Source of the DNA: Treponema sp. UBA7590
GTDB lineage: Bacteria > Spirochaetota > Spirochaetia > Treponematales > Treponemataceae
Assembly: GCA_002478955.1 (NCBI GenBank)
Contig: DLKK01000001.1
Location: 1 to 6,019, forward strand
Length of the DNA stretch: 6,019 bases
Direction of reading: 5' to 3'
Made by a program: the position numbers and the translations under genes. The notes under the pieces are model-generated. The model was given only the letters and a program-made list of their open reading frames with translations, was not told the DNA's origin and made no database searches. Numbering within the stretch: position 1 is the first letter of the stretch; each line of letters opens with the position of its first letter. This document shows positions 1-6,019 of this stretch, one piece after another.

Positions 1-58
1 CTGGTAGAGCACGTGATTTGTAATCTCGGGGTCGTGGGTCCAAATCCTACAGGCAGCT
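1..58 (+). tRNA. tRNA-Thr (anticodon UGU), 5' end cut off by the window
   Basis: This is the 3' three quarters of a tRNA that reads Thr ACA codons. The 3' strand of the D stem (GAGC, 7-10) is followed by an anticodon arm with stem 12-16 / 24-28 and loop TTTGTAA, which places the anticodon TGT at 19-21. The variable region is five bases (29-33). The T arm has stem 34-38 / 46-50 and loop TCCAAAT. The 3' acceptor strand is AGGCAGC (51-57) with discriminator T58. CCA is not encoded, so it must be added enzymatically. Two oddities are visible: a T:T mismatch in the middle of the anticodon stem (14/26), and C instead of the nearly universal T at T-loop position 55 (base 40). The acceptor pairing cannot be checked because its 5' strand lies outside the window. 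Confidence 0.88.
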
Positions 59-65
59 CTATAAA

Positions 66-144
66 GGGAAGTTGGCACAGTGGGACTGCGGGAGACTGTA
101 AATCTCTTGGGCAACCGGATGGGGTTCGATTCCCTGACTTCCCA
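66..144 (+). tRNA. tRNA-Tyr (anticodon GUA)
   Basis: This is a complete class II tRNA that decodes UAU and UAC. The acceptor strands GGGAAGT (66-72) and ACTTCCC (137-143) pair perfectly, with discriminator A144. The anticodon stem 91-95 / 103-107 encloses the loop CTGTAAA, giving anticodon GTA at 98-100. A long variable arm of about 12 bases (108-119) fits bacterial tRNA-Tyr. The T arm (stem 120-124 / 132-136) has the canonical loop TTCGATT, with two G-T wobbles at its outer end. No CCA is encoded. It starts seven bases after tRNA-Thr, so the two are almost certainly co-transcribed. A Thr(UGU)-Tyr order is common in bacterial tRNA clusters. Confidence 0.95.
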
Positions 145-149
145 AGTCA

Positions 150-181
150 AACGAGCAAGAAAGACCTTGCTCGTTTTTTTT
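150..181 (+). terminator. Rho-independent terminator of the tRNA operon
   Basis: A perfect 10-bp stem, AACGAGCAAG (150-159) with CTTGCTCGTT (166-175), closes a six-base loop. An uninterrupted run of T (174-181) follows. It begins six bases after the tRNA-Tyr end and should separate the tRNA transcript from the mltG operon downstream. Confidence 0.93.
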
Positions 182-229
182 ATTTATAGTCCTTTTTGCT
201 TTTGCTGATAAGAATCAGGAGTTAAAAGT

Positions 230-1282
230 ATGAAAAACAAGCGACTTTTTATTTCCATTGTCTGTATTCTTATTTTGTTCTGCGCTTTTTTTTCGTTTGT
301 GCAGATTATGCCTGTTTCCTCAGAAAAAAATAAGACAGTGCAGCGTGTGGAAGTTCCATCTGGCACAACTATAAAAAAAATCTCATCAATTTTAAAAGAA
401 AAGAAACTTATACGTAACGGTCTGTTGTTTTATGTGTGCGCGCGTTATTCTTTTCCGCGGATTATTGCAACAGGCTCTGCGGCGCCTTTTTCCCTGAAAA
501 GTGGAGTTTACCAGATTTCTGATTCAATGAATTATGCAGAGATTTTCAGAATTCTTTCTTCCGGGCAGCAGGAATATATCCGTGTGTCGTTTCCTGAGGG
601 GCTGACAATTTCTAAAATTGCGCAGAAACTTGAGGAAAATGGCGTTTGCGCTGCGGAAGAATTCAAGTCTGCGGCAAAAGACAGAAATCTTCTTTCTGAG
701 TACGGAATTCCAGGAGAATCTTTTGAGGGATTTTTGTTTCCTGACACATATTTTTTCACTCCAAAAATGGATGGCTCGGCTGTTGTCCGTAAAATGGTTG
801 AGAATTTCTTTGAAAAATTAAAAACTGTGAAAAATGCGTCCTTGTTGAGTAAGACAGAACTTTACAACAATGTTATCCTTGCCTCGATTGTTGAGCGAGA
901 ATACAGGATAGACAGCGAGGCTCCGATTATAGCAAGTGTTTTCAGGAACCGGCTTAAGCATAACATAGGTCTTTATTCGTGCGCGACGATTGAGTATATC
1001 ATCACGGAAATTCAGGGAAAACCTCATCCAGATGTCATAACATATGCAGACCTTGCTATTGATAACCCGTACAATACTTATAAGTGGGCGGGGCTGACAC
1101 CTGGACCTATTTCAAATCCAGGGGGCGTTGCTTTGGATGCCGCGATAAATTCTGCAAAAACAGATTATTATTTCTTCCGGCTTGTTGATGCAAATGCCGG
1201 ACGCAATGTTTTCTCGAAGGATTTTTCCACTCATGTAAATGAAGGATATATTTACAGCACAAAAAAATCTGGTAATCAATAA
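230..1282 (+). CDS. mltG: Endolytic murein transglycosylase MltG (YceG-like)
   Basis: MltG is an inner-membrane lytic transglycosylase that cuts nascent peptidoglycan glycan strands internally and is thought to set strand length. The 350-residue protein has a short basic N-terminus and one membrane segment (about residues 6-26), so the rest should lie in the periplasm. A LysM-like region follows (about 38-130), then the catalytic YceG domain. Family motifs are EGFLFPDTYFF (166-176), ILASIVEREY (217-225 region) with the expected catalytic Glu222 (equivalent to E. coli Glu218), and the stretch around WAGLTPGPISNPGG (286-299). The usual LQxDPTVxY-type motif appears here as LYSCATIEY (248-256), a divergent version. 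The start is supported by AGGAG at 217-221, eight bases upstream of ATG. Length is typical. The stop overlaps the dnaG start by one base. Older annotations call this family aminodeoxychorismate lyase, which is misleading. Confidence 0.94.
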   Translation: MKNKRLFISIVCILILFCAFFSFVQIMPVSSEKNKTVQRVEVPSGTTIKKISSILKEKKLIRNGLLFYVCARYSFPRIIATGSAAPFSLKSGVYQISDSMNYAEIFRILSSGQQEYIRVSFPEGLTISKIAQKLEENGVCAAEEFKSAAKDRNLLSEYGIPGESFEGFLFPDTYFFTPKMDGSAVVRKMVENFFEKLKTVKNASLLSKTELYNNVILASIVEREYRIDSEAPIIASVFRNRLKHNIGLYSCATIEYIITEIQGKPHPDVITYADLAIDNPYNTYKWAGLTPGPISNPGGVALDAAINSAKTDYYFFRLVDANAGRNVFSKDFSTHVNEGYIYSTKKSGNQ

Positions 1283-3075
1283 TGGCTGGTTTTATTTCTT
1301 CTGAGACAATTGATGCAGTTGTGAATTCTGCGGATATAGTTTCTGTAATCGGTGAATACACAAAACTTGAATCAAAAGGAAACGGTGATTTTTGGGGCTG
1401 CTGTCCTTTTCACGGGGAAAAAACAGCTTCTTTCCATGTTGACAGTGAAAAAAAATTCTATCATTGCTTTGGTTGTGGCGCCGGCGGAAATGTTGTGAAA
1501 TTTGTTGAGGAGCAGGAAAAACTGTCTTTCCCTGATGCCGTGGAATTTCTTGCGAAACGTTTTGGGATTCCTATAAAATATGATTCCGGCGGAGGCGCAA
1601 AACCGGATCCTCTTATAAAACTCCGTGAAGAGTATATTGAGCTTTATGAACGAACCGCCTCAATGTTTCATTATCTTCTGACAGAAACCGAGCAGGGGAA
1701 AAATGCGTTAAAATACATAACTGAGCGTGGACTTTCAATGGAAACTTTGAAAAAATTCAAGCTTGGATATGCGCCGGCCGACAGGACTTGGCTGAAGAAT
1801 TTTCTGCTAAAAAAGAATTTCAGCAGGGAATTTCTTGAAAAATCCGGGCTTTTCAGTAAAAAATATCCAGACATCGCATTTTTTTCAAATCGTCTTATGT
1901 TCCCGATTTTTAACAGGCAAGGTCAGGTTGTAGCGATGGGTGGGCGTCAGCTTGATAATAATCCCAACAGCCCTAAATACCTGAACAGCGGAGATTTGAT
2001 TCAGTATAAAAAAGGTGAAACCTTGTATGCGTTCAACTTTGCAAAAAAAGCTATAAAAGAAAACAGAAAAGTTATTTTTTGCGAAGGTTACATGGACTGC
2101 ATCGCTTATCATCAGTGCGGAATTGAATTTGCTGTCGCACCGCTTGGAACATCCCTTACGGAAGACCAGATAAAAATAATCCGGCCGTTTGTTGACGAAG
2201 TCCTTCTGTCTTTTGACGCGGATGGAGCTGGACAAAAAGCTACGTTGCGTGCGATTCTTATGCTCCGCAAAGCCGGACTTTCTGTACGCGTAATCAGTAT
2301 TGAAGGTGGAAAAGATCCTGCTGAGTTAATGCAGAATTTCGGTGAAAAAATCTTGACGAATGCAGTTTCCGGTGCTATTATTGATAGCGACTTTTTATTA
2401 TCTAAACTAGGGAAAGAGTATCCTGTTGATACTCCTGAGGGAAAAACTAGAGCCGCGCTCGAATATTTTCCTTATTTGGATGTCCTTCAGTCAGATATAC
2501 TTAGAGAGTCTTGCCTTGCGCAGTTGTGCGAGGCGTTCAACTTAAAGCCGGAGGCCGTGAAGAGAGATTTTGTAAATCGTGAGCAAGCTCGTCAGCGTCT
2601 TGAAAACCGGCAGCCAAAAAATAATCCTGTTCAGAAGAAAATAAAACTCAACGCAGAATTAAGAAGTCTCTTGGCAATAATCGCCGATTTAGAAAAATTT
2701 ACACTTGTACGCAATGAACTTACTCCAGACGATTTTGAAGATCCTTCTGCCAGAAAGCTTTTTGTTATGATTGAGGAATGTTTTAAAGAAAATTCCTTGT
2801 CTTTTACGACATTATTGAATCACTGTGATGATGAGAATCTTTCCAATCTGATAACCAGTGCGGTTTCTCTTGGAGAATTCAGGGACAACACCGAAAGTGC
2901 GGTAAAGGATTCCGTGATGTTGCTTAAGGCAAGAAGCATTGAGCGTCAAAGGGAGAAACTTATGGAGCAAATCCGAAGTTTCAATTGTCTTACCGAAGAC
3001 GACAAGGCGGAATTTCAAAAACTTCTCTCAAAAAAAATTGAGCTTGATAATAAGATAAAGTCTTTAAAGAATTAG
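1282..3075 (+). CDS. dnaG: DNA primase DnaG
   Basis: DnaG synthesises the short RNA primers for leading-strand initiation and Okazaki fragments, working with the replicative helicase DnaB. The 597 residues show the standard three parts. The N-terminal CHCC zinc-binding domain has CPFH at 41-44 and CFGC at 62-65 (ligands Cys41, His44, Cys62, Cys65). The RNA polymerase core domain carries GRQLDNNPNSPKYLNS (222-237 region). Its TOPRIM metal-binding site shows EGYMD (268-272), DAD (312-314) and KDPAE (344-348). The C-terminal part (about 455-597) is poorly conserved and helical, as expected for the helicase-interaction domain. The ATG shares its A with the mltG stop (TAATG), and no convincing Shine-Dalgarno sequence precedes it, so translation is probably coupled to mltG. 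The N-terminus MAGFISSETIDAVV aligns with the usual start of the family, which supports this start. Confidence 0.98.
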   Translation: MAGFISSETIDAVVNSADIVSVIGEYTKLESKGNGDFWGCCPFHGEKTASFHVDSEKKFYHCFGCGAGGNVVKFVEEQEKLSFPDAVEFLAKRFGIPIKYDSGGGAKPDPLIKLREEYIELYERTASMFHYLLTETEQGKNALKYITERGLSMETLKKFKLGYAPADRTWLKNFLLKKNFSREFLEKSGLFSKKYPDIAFFSNRLMFPIFNRQGQVVAMGGRQLDNNPNSPKYLNSGDLIQYKKGETLYAFNFAKKAIKENRKVIFCEGYMDCIAYHQCGIEFAVAPLGTSLTEDQIKIIRPFVDEVLLSFDADGAGQKATLRAILMLRKAGLSVRVISIEGGKDPAELMQNFGEKILTNAVSGAIIDSDFLLSKLGKEYPVDTPEGKTRAALEYFPYLDVLQSDILRESCLAQLCEAFNLKPEAVKRDFVNREQARQRLENRQPKNNPVQKKIKLNAELRSLLAIIADLEKFTLVRNELTPDDFEDPSARKLFVMIEECFKENSLSFTTLLNHCDDENLSNLITSAVSLGEFRDNTESAVKDSVMLLKARSIERQREKLMEQIRSFNCLTEDDKAEFQKLLSKKIELDNKIKSLKN

Positions 3076-3087
3076 AAAAGGTGCAAA

Positions 3088-4896
3088 ATGGACCAGGAAG
3101 TAAATCCTTATATTCAGAAAATTCTAGATTACGCTAAAGGTAAGACTGGAATCAGTTATGATGAAATTGCTGCTCTTGTCGGGCAGGATTTTACAAATTC
3201 TCCTGAGATGGAACAAGTTCTTCAGCTTCTTGCAAAAGAAAATATTGAAGTTATCGAGTCTGGCTTGAATCTTGATGAAGATGAAGAGGACGAAGATATT
3301 TCTGTTGAAGATGATGAAGATGTTTCAGATGATGAGGTTCTTGACGATGAAGCTTTGGTTGATGAGGATTTGTCTAAAGATGACAAAATTCATCTTGTGA
3401 ATGGCGACAAAGACTCCAGCATTGATGATCCTATAAGACTTTATCTGCGCGAAATCGGCAAGGAAAATCTTCTTACAGCAGAACAGGAAGTGATTCTTTC
3501 CAAAAAGATGGAAGACGGAAACAATATTATAAAAGATGTTGTTCTGAAATCCGGAATTATGATTCCTGAATTTTTTGGCATTGCGGTGAAGGCATTCACT
3601 AGAATTGACCAGCATGAGCCGGGAAAAGCCAGGAAGGAAATCAACGAGGAAATGGCTGAAAAGCGCCGTCTGAAGAGTTGTTACGGTGAATATATAAAAC
3701 CAGTGCTTCAGGAAATGAAGCAGTATATGGCTATAAAAGAAAATCTCTACAAAACTGAACAGTCCAGCCGTATTTTTAACGATCCACAGTTGGTGGCTTT
3801 ACGTGAGAAAATCCAGCCTCAGCTCATGAAAATAGAAATTCAGACAGAAGAGCTTGACCGCTTTACAATGAAATTCCGTGATGCGAAGAATAAGATAGAA
3901 GAATTCCGCCAGAAACAGGAAAAAAAGATGAAGGAACTGCGGATTTCCAATGCGATGGAGCTCCGCTCATTGGGTCGAAGAATTTCTATCCGCTCGGAAT
4001 CTGCTAAAATTGAATCTGAACTGAACATGACAACGGATGACATCCGCGATATTTACACGCAGATTCAGAAAATCGACCGTAAGCTCAGTAAATTTGAATA
4101 CGAGTTTGAGAATACGATTGATGAAATCCTTGAGAAAGCCCAGGAAATCAAGCGTGGAAGCAAAATGATGGAAGACGCAAAAAATCGTCTTATCAATGCC
4201 AACCTGAGGCTTGTTGTTTCTATCGCAAAAAAATATACAAACCGTGGACTCCAGTTCTTTGATCTTGTACAGGAAGGCAATATCGGTCTTATAAAAGCTG
4301 TTGAGAAATTTGAATACAGAAAAGGATTCAAATTTTCAACTTATGCGACCTGGTGGATCCGGCAGGCAATCACAAGAAGTATATCTGATCAGGCAAGGAC
4401 AATCCGTGTTCCTGTCCATATGATTGAGCAGATAAACAAGGTTGTCCGTGAGTCTAGACAGCTTCTGCAGAAACTTGGCAGGGAACCTACTGATGAAGAA
4501 ATCGCTCAGCAGCTTGGCTGGCCGGTAGCCCGTGTTAAACAGGTGAAAAATGTTGCCCGTGAGCCTATTTCCTTGGAAACTCCGATTGGAGAAGAAGAAG
4601 ATTCTTCATTGGGAGATTTTATTGAGGACAAGGAAGTCGAGAATCCTGCGACACAGACATCCTACAAACTGCTTCAGGAGCAGCTACGTCAAGTTTTGGG
4701 AACTTTGCCTGCTCGTGAACAGGAAGTCCTGAAAATGCGTTTTGGTCTTGATGACGGTTATTCTCTTACATTGGAAGAAGTCGGACTTTATTTCAATGTA
4801 ACACGAGAACGAATTCGCCAGATTGAGGCAAAGGCATTGCGTCGGCTCCGTCATCCGAGACGTGCGAACGGACTTAGGGATTATATTGAAAACTAG
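3088..4896 (+). CDS. rpoD: Primary RNA polymerase sigma factor RpoD (sigma-70)
   Basis: This is the housekeeping sigma subunit that directs RNA polymerase to -35/-10 promoters. Domains in order within 602 residues: a region 1.1-like N-terminus (1-60); an acidic linker (63-99, 24 of 37 residues Asp or Glu); region 1.2 (about 112-145, with DDPIRLYLREIG); a long charged helical non-conserved region (about 146-355); and region 2 (about 360-446). Region 2 holds the core-binding stretch DLVQEGNIGLIKAVEKFEY and the -10 recognition helix with STYATWWIRQAITRSI. Region 3 follows (about 447-515, with the 3.2 finger around EEEDSSLGDFIED). Region 4 ends with the helix-turn-helix VTRERIRQIEAKALRRLRHP (571-590). 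Presence of regions 1.1, 1.2 and 4.2 marks a group 1 sigma rather than a stress sigma. The start is supported by AAGGTG (3078-3083) four bases before ATG. It lies 12 bases after dnaG and is presumably co-transcribed. Confidence 0.98.
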   Translation: MDQEVNPYIQKILDYAKGKTGISYDEIAALVGQDFTNSPEMEQVLQLLAKENIEVIESGLNLDEDEEDEDISVEDDEDVSDDEVLDDEALVDEDLSKDDKIHLVNGDKDSSIDDPIRLYLREIGKENLLTAEQEVILSKKMEDGNNIIKDVVLKSGIMIPEFFGIAVKAFTRIDQHEPGKARKEINEEMAEKRRLKSCYGEYIKPVLQEMKQYMAIKENLYKTEQSSRIFNDPQLVALREKIQPQLMKIEIQTEELDRFTMKFRDAKNKIEEFRQKQEKKMKELRISNAMELRSLGRRISIRSESAKIESELNMTTDDIRDIYTQIQKIDRKLSKFEYEFENTIDEILEKAQEIKRGSKMMEDAKNRLINANLRLVVSIAKKYTNRGLQFFDLVQEGNIGLIKAVEKFEYRKGFKFSTYATWWIRQAITRSISDQARTIRVPVHMIEQINKVVRESRQLLQKLGREPTDEEIAQQLGWPVARVKQVKNVAREPISLETPIGEEEDSSLGDFIEDKEVENPATQTSYKLLQEQLRQVLGTLPAREQEVLKMRFGLDDGYSLTLEEVGLYFNVTRERIRQIEAKALRRLRHPRRANGLRDYIEN

Positions 4897-4931
4897 ACAT
4901 TGTGAAAGGAAGTTGCTCTTGAAAGTCCTAA

Positions 4932-4977
4932 AAATGTGTTTTTGGTGGCACTTTTATAGACATATTTCCTTTTTTTC
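4932..4977 (+). terminator. Possible weak terminator after rpoD
   Basis: AAATGTGT (4932-4939) can pair with ACATATTT (4960-4967) as eight base pairs including one G-T wobble. The hairpin is followed by CC and then seven T (4970-4976). The stem is AT-rich and the loop is 20 bases, so it would be weak. It is the only hairpin-plus-T-run I can find between rpoD and the next gene. It overlaps the -35 element proposed for the following promoter. Confidence 0.3.
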
Positions 4978-4985
4978 TATATATT
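4957..4985 (+). promoter_or_regulatory. Sigma-70-type promoter for the zinc-ribbon gene
   Basis: TAGACA (4957-4962) matches the -35 consensus TTGACA at five of six bases. TATATT (4980-4985) matches the -10 consensus TATAAT at five of six. The spacing between them is the ideal 17 bases. Transcription would start near 4992, giving a leader of about 29 bases that contains AAGGA (5007-5011). The surroundings are AT-rich, which helps a promoter but also raises the chance of a fortuitous match. Confidence 0.55.
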
Positions 4986-5020
4986 TTAAAGATACAACAG
5001 TAATTTAAGGAAAACTTATA

Positions 5021-5911
5021 ATGGTAACAACAGAAATCTTTGACCGGCTAAAAAGCCTTCAGGTAATTCTTGGTCGCAAATACGAGCTTGAATCAAAAAT
5101 TGATGAGGCACCAAAGCAGTTAAGCTCTCAGGATGAACTTCTTGCGCGAATGAAGAAGGAATACATTGAAAAAAATAGAGAATATGAAGCTGTAAAAGAA
5201 AGAGTTGGACAGCTTAAGCTTGAACTTGATGAAGCTGTTAAGCTCCGTGAAGACGGTGAAAAAAATATGGACAACATAACAACTCACCGTGAATATGAGG
5301 CTTTGGACAAGCAGATTTCTGAGGCATCAGCAAAAGAAGCAGATGTACGAAAGGAACTTCAGAAAGAAGAAAAAACATTTGCTGAACTTAATGATATTCT
5401 TAAGACAAATGAGGCTATTATAGATTCAACAGAAGCAAGCTTGAACGAAAGCAAAAAAGCTTTGGATTCACAGTTATCTTCTTATAAATCTGAAATTGCA
5501 GACCTTAAGAACCAGGAGGAAAAAATCATTCCTGGACTTGATCAGGAGATTCTCTTTAAATTCCAGAGAATTATCCAGCGCAACTCAGAAGGTATTGTTG
5601 CTGTGAAAAACGGAGTTTGTACAGGATGTCATATGATTTTGCCTGGACAGTTTGCAAATGAAGTCCGCGAAGGTGAAAGCATTCTTTTCTGTCCTTATTG
5701 CAGCCGAATTCTTTATTATGAGGCAGCAACTGAAGGTGAACAGATTACATATTACAATGACACTGGAAGTCTTGCTGATTCAGACGAAGAACTTGAGGAT
5801 GAATTTGAAGATGATGAAGATTCAGATTCATCAGAATTTATCGATGATGATGAAAACATTATTGATGAAGATGATGATTTGGATGATTCAGACACAGAGG
5901 CAGATGACTAA
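5021..5911 (+). CDS. Coiled-coil hairpin protein with C4 zinc ribbon and acidic tail
   Basis: The 296-residue protein belongs, by architecture, to the bacterial C4 zinc-ribbon family (zf-RING_7, CT398/HP0958-like). Residues 1 to about 180 are charged heptad-like helix predicted to form a long coiled-coil hairpin, including TTHREYEALDKQI (87-99), a family hallmark. The zinc ribbon has Cys200-x2-Cys203 and Cys224-x2-Cys227, with the conserved MILPGQFANEVR stretch (205-216). The tail (253-296) is extremely acidic: 29 of 44 residues are Asp or Glu and none is basic. There is no signal peptide or membrane segment, so it should be cytoplasmic. AAGGA (5007-5011) lies nine bases before ATG. Family members in Helicobacter and Chlamydia are reported to bind sigma-54, and HP0958 also binds flagellin mRNA. 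For this protein the partner is unknown. It has its own likely promoter but sits directly after rpoD and before rnpB. Family assignment is firm, function is not. Confidence 0.9.
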   Translation: MVTTEIFDRLKSLQVILGRKYELESKIDEAPKQLSSQDELLARMKKEYIEKNREYEAVKERVGQLKLELDEAVKLREDGEKNMDNITTHREYEALDKQISEASAKEADVRKELQKEEKTFAELNDILKTNEAIIDSTEASLNESKKALDSQLSSYKSEIADLKNQEEKIIPGLDQEILFKFQRIIQRNSEGIVAVKNGVCTGCHMILPGQFANEVREGESILFCPYCSRILYYEAATEGEQITYYNDTGSLADSDEELEDEFEDDEDSDSSEFIDDDENIIDEDDDLDDSDTEADD

Positions 5912-5950
5912 TAGTTTCTGAAGTTTGATTTTTTAAGATTGTATTTTAAT

Positions 5951-6019
5951 ACAGACGGGAAGTAATCGCGCCGCAGTTTTTAATGATAAAGGTTTGCGGT
6001 GAGGAAAGTCCGGGCTCCA
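5951..6019 (+). ncRNA. rnpB: RNase P RNA (5' part, continues past the window)
   Basis: This is the catalytic RNA of RNase P, which removes 5' leaders from tRNA precursors. The last 19 bases (6001-6019), GAGGAAAGTCCGGGCTCCA, are the nearly invariant CR-I/P4 block of bacterial RNase P RNA. Upstream, CCGCA (5971-5975) pairs with TGCGG (5995-5999), matching the position of helix P3, and ATCGCGCC (5965-5972) matches the P2 region by analogy with E. coli. The exact 5' end cannot be fixed because the partner strand of P1 lies outside the window. The start given is an estimate, good to perhaps five bases, made by alignment with the E. coli RNA from memory. The gap from the zinc-ribbon stop is only about 40 bases, and no terminator is visible in it. 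Confidence 0.93.

Noticed and set aside
1885..2235. A 116-codon - strand reading frame opposite dnaG
   Set aside because: It covers the conserved polymerase and TOPRIM region of dnaG on the sense strand, so it is a shadow. No ribosome binding site or known motif is visible.
3038..3072. A possible internal promoter for rpoD at the end of dnaG (TTGAGC or TTGATA as -35)
   Set aside because: No -10 hexamer with more than a poor match lies at 16-18 bases from either box. An internal promoter is known in the E. coli operon, but the sequence here does not support one.
3325..3615. A 96-codon - strand reading frame opposite rpoD
   Set aside because: It lies wholly antisense to a clear rpoD coding sequence and has no family resemblance. 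Low stop frequency opposite GAT/GAA-rich DNA accounts for it.
4823..5008. A 61-codon + strand reading frame running from the end of rpoD into the intergenic region
   Set aside because: Most of it is the out-of-frame reading of conserved rpoD region 4. The rest crosses the AT-rich promoter region, has no ribosome binding site and resembles no family I know.
5777..5908. GAT/GAA-rich tract considered as a tandem repeat or phase-variable locus
   Set aside because: The units are irregular and the run changes codon order throughout. Trinucleotide changes would not shift the frame, so on/off switching is unlikely.
5652..5921. An 89-codon + strand reading frame rich in Met and Ile
   Set aside because: It is the shifted reading of the zinc ribbon and acidic tail. 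GAT/GAA repeats read in another frame give ATG/ATT/AAA codons, which explains the composition.
1..6019. Search for a novel mobile, defence or CRISPR-like system
   Set aside because: Every long reading frame is a recognisable housekeeping or family protein, the gaps are short, and no direct or inverted repeats of the expected kind are visible.

Overview
The window most likely comes from the chromosome of a spirochaete, probably a Treponema of moderate to low GC. All genes are on the + strand. The main evidence is gene order: mltG, dnaG, rpoD and a coiled-coil/zinc-ribbon gene match the order I recall in Treponema pallidum (TP0491 to TP0494). This was recalled, not searched. Supporting points are the long non-conserved domain in the sigma factor and tRNA genes without an encoded CCA. 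This is core housekeeping DNA. I see no mobile element, CRISPR array, phage gene or defence system.

Layout: Positions 1-144 hold the 3' part of tRNA-Thr(UGU) and a complete tRNA-Tyr(GUA), closed by a strong intrinsic terminator at 150-181. A 48-base gap leads into a three-gene unit. mltG (endolytic murein transglycosylase) overlaps dnaG (primase) by one base, and dnaG is followed 12 bases later by rpoD (primary sigma factor). This is a form of the macromolecular-synthesis operon in which mltG occupies the head position, where rpsU sits in enterobacteria. Between rpoD and the next gene (4897-5020) are a good sigma-70-type promoter and, overlapping it, a weak terminator-like hairpin. The next gene (5021-5911) encodes a long coiled-coil hairpin, a C4 zinc ribbon and a very acidic tail. 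The window ends inside the 5' part of RNase P RNA (rnpB).

How the genes fit together: The central unit links glycan-strand termination at the membrane (MltG), replication primer synthesis (DnaG) and general transcription (RpoD). The tRNA and RNase P RNA genes at the edges add translation and tRNA maturation. The zinc-ribbon gene is the least understood. Its family includes proteins reported to bind sigma-54 (Helicobacter HP0958/FlgZ and Chlamydia CT398), so its position directly after a sigma-factor gene is the most interesting point here. The rest is ordinary, with a few sequence oddities listed under findings.
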